The notes below the pieces were generated by a model. It saw only the letters and a program-made list of their open reading frames with translations. It was not told where the DNA came from and searched no databases. A stretch of DNA of 54,978 nucleotides from positions 1 to 54,978 of the IMG/VR virus record IMGVR_UViG_3300027963_000094, one strand, 5' to 3'. Positions within the stretch are counted from its first letter, which is position 1. Each line of letters opens with the position of its first letter. The DNA comes from a virus. Shown one piece after another: positions 49,452 through 54,978 of this stretch. The position numbers were made by a program, and so were the translations under genes.

Positions 49452-49687
49452 ACATAAATATCCAGCTTACGGTTGGTAAAAATCTCAAGGCTAAGTTGGT
49501 TGCGTTCTGCCTTCTTTACGTACAACTCAAACTCAAGATCATCAATTTTATCCTTCACCTTCTTCATCTTTAAAGCTTGCGCGTATTCTTCTTGCATACG
49601 TTCAGCCCTACGTTCAAGCGCATCTGTTTTAGTTGGCTCGCCTCCCGGTTGTACCATAGGATACCACTTGTGAATTGGCGGAATCAT
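49448..49687 (-). CDS. Small coiled-coil lysis-region protein
   Basis: This protein has 79 residues from ATG 49687, which overlaps the stop of the previous gene (ATGA). It has a short MIPPIHKWYPMVQPGG start and then one long coiled coil (ALERRAERMQEEYAQALKMK, KKVKDKIDDLEFELYV). No membrane span is visible, so a classical i-spanin is not supported. It sits in the lysis cluster. Confidence 0.5.
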   Translation of the reverse strand: MIPPIHKWYPMVQPGGEPTKTDALERRAERMQEEYAQALKMKKVKDKIDDLEFELYVKKAERNQLSLEIFTNRKLDIYV

Positions 49688-49971
49688 TTCTTTTCACGCT
49701 CAAGTGCATCTTTATACCCATGTACAACCTTGTTTCTAAGCCATGTGGAGTCGGCTGTGCCCGCCCACTCTGACAGATTGTTCCAGATAACTACATATTC
49801 TGTTGATTTGCAGTAGGGCGCATTCTTGTCGAGCCACGCCATCATTTCTCTGTGCCGTATGGTCGGGTCGTGAATTGTATAGCCTATGCCGTAAAACTCT
49901 CGTACATGACAGCCATTCTTGGCAACAGCCCCCACTAGGGCTAACAACATTAACAATATAAGCCAGCGCAT
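49684..49971 (-). CDS. Small secreted or membrane-anchored protein
   Basis: This 95-residue protein has an N-terminal signal or anchor (MRWLILLMLLALVGAVAKNG). After it a Cys (residue 21) lies in KNGC, not a good lipobox. The mature part is compact: REFYGIGYTIHDPTIRHREM, then a Cys and EYVVIWNNLSEWAGTADSTW. It may be a periplasmic protein in the lysis region. I do not recognise a domain. Confidence 0.5.
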   Translation of the reverse strand: MRWLILLMLLALVGAVAKNGCHVREFYGIGYTIHDPTIRHREMMAWLDKNAPYCKSTEYVVIWNNLSEWAGTADSTWLRNKVVHGYKDALEREKK

Positions 49972-50067
49972 TCACCATATTCCTACCCATACAATCATAC
50001 AAGTACAGAAAATAATGGTGACTGCTATAAGGGCGGCGACTGTTAAAGCCTCCGCCCAGTCCCACAT
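49972..50067 (-). CDS. Tiny single-span membrane protein
   Basis: This 31-residue ORF starts at ATG 50067 within the upstream TAATG, and its TGA abuts the next ATG (49971). Nearly all of it is one hydrophobic segment (ALTVAALIAVTIIFCTCMIV) after a MWDWAE start. The tight position inside the lysis operon argues that it is translated. It may be a lysis regulator. Confidence 0.45.
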   Translation of the reverse strand: MWDWAEALTVAALIAVTIIFCTCMIVWVGIW

Positions 50068-50312
50068 TACTGCACCGATACGTCAGTTACGTCAGTCACG
50101 GCCTCTTCAGGCTTGGTTTCTAACGCATCCTTCAGCATTCTGAAGAAGGCATCTCTGCCCACCTGAAGCTGATCCACATTGAATCGTGCTGAGTCCAACT
50201 TACGATCCAAGTCGGCAACATGGTTGAGCAACATCTGCTGTTGCTGACTCATGTCTTCAAACTTGTAATCTACGCCGTCAATCGTCACAGGGGTTTTTTC
50301 GTTTTTTCCCAT
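50067..50312 (-). CDS. Conserved small phage protein, unknown
   Basis: This protein has 81 residues, MGKNEKTPVTIDGVDYKFED, then QQQMLLNHVADLDRKLDSAR and FNVDQLQVGRDAFFRMLKDA with an acidic end. The pattern VTIDGxxYxFED, then LNHxADLDRKL, and QLQVGRxAFxxML is familiar from marine and freshwater phages, with no function known. It has one long helix with a possible coiled coil. It lies just after a hairpin. Confidence 0.65.
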   Translation of the reverse strand: MGKNEKTPVTIDGVDYKFEDMSQQQQMLLNHVADLDRKLDSARFNVDQLQVGRDAFFRMLKDALETKPEEAVTDVTDVSVQ

Positions 50313-50329
50313 GATGTTTCCTTTAATGT

Positions 50330-50351
50330 GCCACCAAGATTGGGTGGTGGC
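50330..50351. terminator. Intergenic hairpin without U run
   Basis: GCCACCA (50330-50336) and TGGTGGC (50345-50351) form a 7-bp stem with an 8-base loop, between the stop at 50358 and the ATG at 50312. No T run follows on either strand, so it may be a processing or mRNA-stabilising hairpin, or a weak terminator. Confidence 0.4.
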
Positions 50352-50357
50352 TTCCCG

Positions 50358-50576
50358 TTATGCTGATGCTGTACGCAGGGGTGTTAAATCTTCTGTTGTC
50401 CAGAATTCCTTGGCAAGCATGATTTTCAAATGTTCTTTGTTGCGTGAAAGGCAATCAGCCCATTCGTCAGCAGTCATACCTTCGGGCTTGACGCCGTTGA
50501 TAAGATTCACCGAGTCCATTGCGGCGCTGTAGTGCTGTGCGATTTCTTCTGTTGTGGGTTTAGTATCAATAGTCAT
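50358..50576 (-). CDS. Small phage protein, unknown
   Basis: This 72-residue protein starts MTIDTKPTTEEIAQHYSAAM, then SVNLINGVKPEGMTADEWAD and LSRNKEHLKIMLAKEFWTTE. It is helical with a WTTEDL end. It resembles small phage proteins annotated as unknown near fibre or lysis genes. It lies between the fibre gene and the hairpin. Confidence 0.55.
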   Translation of the reverse strand: MTIDTKPTTEEIAQHYSAAMDSVNLINGVKPEGMTADEWADCLSRNKEHLKIMLAKEFWTTEDLTPLRTASA

Positions 50577-50591
50577 AATTTACCTTTCAGT

Positions 50592-53500
50592 TTAAAGATT
50601 AGCGGCATCTAAACGCGCCTTGAGAGAATCGTTTTGTGCTTTCAGTTCTTTGACAGCGTTAATTAAGTACCAAGTTAGGTTGTCGGTATCGACAGATAGG
50701 ACACCAGTTGATTCTTGTTTTACGCAATCAGGTAGAACAGCTTGTAATTCTTGAGCAATTACACCTAACTGAACACCTGATTTATGGATTGCGTCACTAG
50801 AACTTAGTTCTGTAATTTCTTCAGGCAAACGATATTCAAAGTTACGAACTTGAAGTTGCGTAAGTTTTTCCAAACCAACATTATTGTTGACGATGTTCTT
50901 CTTTAATCGTTGGTCAGAAGTTGTTGCCCAAGACGATGAGTTGTTGCCCTGATAAACACCACCACTATTAGGATTGATAAAACCTGTGCTGTTGCCTTTA
51001 CCTAATGAGGGAGTAGTTGTGCCAATAACAATTTGATTGTTGCCACTAGATGCGCTTGGGCATGGCCTATTACCAATTAAAATGTTTTCATAGCCTGTGG
51101 TCAGACTAAAGGCTTCATCACCTGCGCCATAACCAATCAGCACATTTTTATATCCAGTAGTTACTGTACCCCCTGCTTGAGTTCCAATAGCTGTATTGTA
51201 CGCAGTACTGTCTGAGGTTCTATTAGAACTAGCAAGAGCAGCCCAACCCACCGCTGTATTACCATTTGCCGTAGTGTTAGAGCGAATTGCGGCATTACCT
51301 ATTGCGGTGTTATAAGAGCCAGTTGAGTTGTTTGCAAGTGCTGCATATCCAGTAGAACTATCTTCACTACCCATAGCCACGTTGTCTGTGCCAGTGGTAT
51401 TGCCCCCTAATGCGCCAGTACCAAACGCATTGTTGTTTGCGCCAGTTGTATTGTTTTGCAATGCGTAAGCACCAACAGCAGTAACCCTATTTGCGGTGTT
51501 CAAACGCATGGTCTTGGCGCCAATGGCAGTACATCCAAGCGTTGTTAATAAAGAGGCAAGAGCCGAGCCACCAATTGCTACGTTATCATAACCAGTTGTG
51601 ACAGAAGCGCCTGCACCATTACCAATAAACACAGAACCCCAACTATCACCGCCTGTGTATGCAAAACCCGCATTTTGACCAATTGCCGTGATTGGGCCAC
51701 CAGTCTGATTTGAATATGCGGCACGATAGCCTAACGCAGTATTGTTTGAGCCTGTGGTGTTGGAACGAAGTGTTTGATAACCATAACCAGTATTGTTACC
51801 GCCAGTTGTGTTTGAAAGAAGCGACTCCACACCAAAGGCGCAATTCAAAGCCCCAGTTGTGTTAGCCCTTAGTGCGTTATAGCCAAACGCGCTGTTTTCA
51901 CCAGCCGTTGTATTTGAATAAAGTGCGCCGTACCCAACGGCAGTATTAACAGTGCCTGTGGTGTTGCTGTACATCGCCTGATAACCTACAGCAGTGTTGT
52001 TAGATGCTGTGTTTAGATAAAGTGCTCGGTCTCCAAGGGCTGTGTTGTAGCTACCTGCGGTATTTGCCCGAAGTGCGTTTGAGCCAATAGAAGTGTTATC
52101 AACTCCAGTTAAATTTTCAAACTGAGAAAAACTACCTACAGCAGTATTATCTGAGCCTGTAGTTTTTTGCAACGACGAATAACCAAATGTCGTATTAGCA
52201 CTTCCAGTAGTAACAGCGTTTAACGCGCCATACCCAAATCCAGAATTATTTGTTCCAGTGGTAATTGCCGCACCAGCATAAGGGCCAAAAATTGAGTTTC
52301 CGCTACCAGTAGTGATTGCGCCTAAAGCCCCGTTAGAGCCAACCACAGTATTTGAACTAACAGCACTTGCACCGCGACCAATTCTCACACTGGTTGCATA
52401 AGTATCATTAGCGAGAGTAACTGTAGTTCCATCAAATGTAAAATTGGCAGAACCAGCAAATGCTCCAGCGTTGTTGTACTGAACTTGCGTAGTTGAACCG
52501 CCGGGCGTTCCACCACCACTTACTGTTGTCCATGTTGGAGCCGCCGCAGAACCGCCAGAGGTCAGCACCTGACCGTTTGTGCCGTAGTTAGCACCGTTTA
52601 GTCCGTATGCACCAGAAGTGTTAATTGCTAGTCGTGGGTTGCCATCACCATCAGACAGCACGATGTAGTTGCTGGCAGTGCGAATGTCTAGGCCACCTAA
52701 GTTTCCTGAGTAGCCACCGATGATGACATTTTTAGAACCTGTGGTCATTACCTCGCCCGCACTGGTAGTGCCTGACCCAATAAATGTATTAGATGCACCT
52801 GTTGTCAGTACATTACCAGCCGCATAACCAAGCATTGTGTTAAAAGAGCCAGTTGAAACAGCATTACCTGCGCTTTTACCAACAAATGTATTTGCGGCAC
52901 CTGTTGCTAAATATCCTGCTTGGTAGCCAACAAATGTCTGTGAACTTGATGTCGTATTTGTATATCCCGCCTGATAACCTACCGCAGTATTGTTGCTGGC
53001 TGTGGTGTTGGAAAACAAGGCTGAATTGCCAAGTGCTGTGTTACCTGCACCAGTAGTGTTGTTGTACAAGACTGCATTACCAACGCCAGTATTAGCACCG
53101 CCTGTTGTTACTACCCTGAGAGCGCCATTTCCTAAAGCGGCATTTTCAGCACCACTCGTATTTGCCGCCAAAGCATTAGCACCCACCGCAGTATTGCTAG
53201 ATACAGCACCCGTACCACGACCAACAGTTAGACCATAAACAGTCAGGTCAGTACCAGAGTACAACAAGTTAGCAGAGTCAGTTAGCAAGCCACCAGTTGA
53301 TGCGTAAGGAACGCGACCAGAGGTCAGGCTAGAGAGCGTAATGGAGCCAGACGAAGTCAGGCCAGTCAAGCCAGTCAAAATGCCAGCATCGCTCAAGATG
53401 CCAACAGAGTTCTGAATTAGTTTACCTGTGGTGAGGTCAAAACGTGCCAGAGCATTGTCAGTGGCAGAGGCTGGGCCAACCACATCGCCAGAAGCGCCTG

Positions 53501-53666
53501 CGGCTGAAGCCAGCAACGTCACAACACCAGAATTGTTTTCGTAATAAAGTTTGCCGTCAACAATGTTGATTGCTAATTCACCTTGCGCAAGATTTGCCGC
53601 CAGAGGCACAGCCGCCGCAGTGGTGCTGTAGTAGAGAGATATTGGGGTGTAGCCTGCTTGAGACAT
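50592..53666 (-). CDS. Trimeric fibre with YadA-like repeats and S74 chaperone
   Basis: This 1024-residue protein has an N-terminal attachment region (MSQAGYTPISLYYSTTAAAV). Two long beta-helix regions (~130-330 and ~440-840) of the head-repeat type follow, such as NTAVGYQAGYTNTTSS and NTALGNSALFSN. Both start with a similar block (SVRIGRGASAVSSNT), a sign of internal duplication. The C-terminus is a Peptidase S74 intramolecular chaperone: SDQRLKKNIVNN from S917, with the Ser and Lys of the dyad, then GVIAQELQAVLPDCV and a coiled coil end. It should trimerise, then cleave off its chaperone. Overlap with the preceding gene is TAATG. Confidence 0.85.
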   Translation of the reverse strand: MSQAGYTPISLYYSTTAAAVPLAANLAQGELAINIVDGKLYYENNSGVVTLLASAAGASGDVVGPASATDNALARFDLTTGKLIQNSVGILSDAGILTGLTGLTSSGSITLSSLTSGRVPYASTGGLLTDSANLLYSGTDLTVYGLTVGRGTGAVSSNTAVGANALAANTSGAENAALGNGALRVVTTGGANTGVGNAVLYNNTTGAGNTALGNSALFSNTTASNNTAVGYQAGYTNTTSSSQTFVGYQAGYLATGAANTFVGKSAGNAVSTGSFNTMLGYAAGNVLTTGASNTFIGSGTTSAGEVMTTGSKNVIIGGYSGNLGGLDIRTASNYIVLSDGDGNPRLAINTSGAYGLNGANYGTNGQVLTSGGSAAAPTWTTVSGGGTPGGSTTQVQYNNAGAFAGSANFTFDGTTVTLANDTYATSVRIGRGASAVSSNTVVGSNGALGAITTGSGNSIFGPYAGAAITTGTNNSGFGYGALNAVTTGSANTTFGYSSLQKTTGSDNTAVGSFSQFENLTGVDNTSIGSNALRANTAGSYNTALGDRALYLNTASNNTAVGYQAMYSNTTGTVNTAVGYGALYSNTTAGENSAFGYNALRANTTGALNCAFGVESLLSNTTGGNNTGYGYQTLRSNTTGSNNTALGYRAAYSNQTGGPITAIGQNAGFAYTGGDSWGSVFIGNGAGASVTTGYDNVAIGGSALASLLTTLGCTAIGAKTMRLNTANRVTAVGAYALQNNTTGANNNAFGTGALGGNTTGTDNVAMGSEDSSTGYAALANNSTGSYNTAIGNAAIRSNTTANGNTAVGWAALASSNRTSDSTAYNTAIGTQAGGTVTTGYKNVLIGYGAGDEAFSLTTGYENILIGNRPCPSASSGNNQIVIGTTTPSLGKGNSTGFINPNSGGVYQGNNSSSWATTSDQRLKKNIVNNNVGLEKLTQLQVRNFEYRLPEEITELSSSDAIHKSGVQLGVIAQELQAVLPDCVKQESTGVLSVDTDNLTWYLINAVKELKAQNDSLKARLDAANL

Positions 53667-54978
53667 TAAAAAGTTCCTCCGAAGATGCCAGTTGTTGCGG
53701 TTACTGTTGTTGCGGCTACAGTAGTAAATGCGCCTGTCGTAGGCGTTGTAGCACCAACAGTACCGTTAATGTTGATCGATGCAGTACCTGTTAGGTTTGT
53801 AACTGTACCACTGCTAGGTGTTCCTAAAACTCCACCGTTGACCAAAACAGAACCAGCAGAGCCAACAGCAACACCTAAAGCCGTTGCAACGCCAGTTCCA
53901 AGGCCAGATACTCCAGTGCTAATTGGCAATCCCGTAGCATTTGTTAACGTTCCTGAGCTTGGTGTACCCAATGCACCATTGAACGTCACAAAGGCGCCAG
54001 CAGAGCCTACGTTGACCGCCAAGGCAGTCGCCACACCTGTACCCAGTCCAGTAATGCTTCCGACCGCTGGAGTGACCGTGATGTTGCTTGCTAGGGTCAA
54101 CTGACCTTGAGCATTGACCGTGAACGTACCCACCTGTGTGGCAGAGCCATATGAAGCCGCCGTTACAGCCGTATTGGTGATGCTGAACTGCGTCCCCGTA
54201 AGAGTCAATCCCGTACCTGCGGTGTATGAGCCTACACCCGCAAACTGAACCCAAGTGATAGGGGTTGTGCCTAAAGTACCGCCAGCGTTGGAAGTACATA
54301 CCCAACCTGTGTCAGCCCAAGTGGTTCCTTGTTCGATGAAGGTGAACGCCCCCGGCACCTCCGCCCATGTGTCCATATCCGTTGCACGAGTCCATGCACC
54401 CGCCGCAACCAAATAAATTCCATTGTTCTGACTCAGTGTCTGGTCTTTAACCAAGCACCTATCTCCCGCAATCAACGCCACACCATCAATCGTCTGCGTT
54501 CCAGACAATGTAATGTTTGTCGTCGTTGCCGCCACGCAAGATGCCTTGGGGTCTAACCCTTGAGCCACAGAATCTACATACTGCTTAGTTGCTAATTCAA
54601 GCGCAGACGTTGGGTCTTGCGTCACGGCAACAGAAGTCAATCCGCCCAAGGTAAGACTTGATGCACCCAAAGCAATTGCCGTAGTACCAACAGTTACCGA
54701 TGAGTTGGTTAGGCTTGCGTTGGCAATGTTTGTCAGGGTATTGTTTGAGCCACTGATCGTCTTGTTGGTCAGCGTCTGAGTACCAGTTAGCGTAGCAACA
54801 GTTGAGTCAATGCCAATAGTGACAGCAGAAGAACCGTTGTAGGAAGTTCCAATAAGTCCAGTGCCAATGGTCAAAGCATTTGTGGCTGTGGCAGTAACTG
54901 TAATTGACCCACCTAAACTTACAGGCGACCCGTTGATTGTGACTGCGCTATTTGTTAATGACGCATTTGCAATGTTAG
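53666..54978 (-). CDS. Tail fibre protein, C-terminal part (continues from 1 across the junction)
   Basis: This frame is open at base 54978 and ends at 53666. Removing the repeat (54825-54978) and joining to 1 gives the full fibre. Repeats like LTGTQTLTNKTISGSNNTLT occur here and in the N-terminal part, so at least two modules stand in tandem. After these come QDPTSALELATKQYVDSVAQ, AVTAASYGSATQVGTFTVNA and a repeat pair with LGTPSSGTLTNATGLPIST. The end is ATTGIFGGTF, similar to the end of the 411-residue protein. The ATKQYVDSVAQGLDPKASCV-type block occurs in many phage fibres. Its stop overlaps the next ATG. Confidence 0.85.
   Translation of the reverse strand, partial: NIANASLTNSAVTINGSPVSLGGSITVTATATNALTIGTGLIGTSYNGSSAVTIGIDSTVATLTGTQTLTNKTISGSNNTLTNIANASLTNSSVTVGTTAIALGASSLTLGGLTSVAVTQDPTSALELATKQYVDSVAQGLDPKASCVAATTTNITLSGTQTIDGVALIAGDRCLVKDQTLSQNNGIYLVAAGAWTRATDMDTWAEVPGAFTFIEQGTTWADTGWVCTSNAGGTLGTTPITWVQFAGVGSYTAGTGLTLTGTQFSITNTAVTAASYGSATQVGTFTVNAQGQLTLASNITVTPAVGSITGLGTGVATALAVNVGSAGAFVTFNGALGTPSSGTLTNATGLPISTGVSGLGTGVATALGVAVGSAGSVLVNGGVLGTPSSGTVTNLTGTASININGTVGATTPTTGAFTTVAATTVTATTGIFGGTF
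54825..54978. repeat. Right copy of 154-bp terminal redundancy
   Basis: This copy matches 1-154 except at 54852. See the left copy. With it removed, unique length is 54,824 bp. Confidence 0.9.

Noticed and set aside
53666-54978. Diversity-generating retroelement acting on the fibre
   Set aside because: No reverse transcriptase and no template/variable repeat pair is seen; the repeats are ordinary fibre modules.

Overview
The window looks like a complete or nearly complete genome of a tailed, podovirus-type bacteriophage of a Gram-negative bacterium. It encodes terminase, portal, scaffold, an HK97-type capsid protein, head-tail adaptors, a nozzle-like protein, ejection-type proteins, fibres and a lysis cassette, but no recognisable tail tube, sheath, baseplate, integrase, repressor or phage RNA polymerase. 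The last 154 bases (54825-54978) repeat the first 154 with one mismatch, and the reading frame of a fibre gene continues exactly across this repeat. The simplest reading is a circular (or circularly permuted) map of about 54,824 bp opened inside the fibre gene. The host is unknown. I found no tRNA, rRNA, CRISPR array, insertion sequence or reverse transcriptase.

Layout. Almost every minus-strand gene belongs to the late programme. Reading leftwards from 21490: primase-helicase, a short AT-rich region rich in GGTAAC repeats (candidate origin), terS, terL, a 1856-residue giant protein, portal, small basic proteins, a GroES-like co-chaperonin, scaffold, a capsid accessory protein, the major capsid protein, more structural proteins, a gp4-like adaptor, a Cys-rich small protein and the fibre. 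Through the junction the same strand continues: fibre end, a 1024-residue S74-chaperone fibre, small lysis-region proteins, two holin-like proteins, lysozyme, a second adaptor, a tail fibre-like protein, a nozzle-like protein, a 1899-residue Ala-rich protein and three ejection-type proteins ending at 34618.

The plus strand from 21938 to 34664 is a compact early and replication region: a DUF932 protein, several small phage proteins, a MazG-like nucleotide pyrophosphohydrolase, a possible ssDNA-binding protein, a family A DNA polymerase, a Cas4/RecB-type nuclease, a VRR-NUC nuclease and an SNF2-like helicase. Next comes a three-gene cassette made of a GT-B-like candidate glycosyltransferase, a P-loop deoxynucleotide kinase fused to a uracil-DNA-glycosylase-like domain, and a T4 gp42-type dCMP hydroxymethylase. 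Most genes overlap by ATGA or a few bases, so translation is probably coupled.

The most interesting hypothesis is that this phage makes 5-hydroxymethylcytosine, possibly glycosylated, as T4 does, in a genome that is otherwise podovirus-like. The dCMP hydroxymethylase carries the Asp that switches thymidylate-synthase-fold enzymes from dUMP to dCMP. The kinase could raise hm-dCMP to hm-dCDP, the MazG-like enzyme could remove dCTP, and the neighbouring GT-B-like protein could glycosylate the base. Other notable points are a phage GroES, a Lys-Gly-Gly motif shared by five virion-cluster proteins, and early leaders with extended -10 promoters, 5' stem-loops and a common TTGAAAGG ribosome-binding segment.
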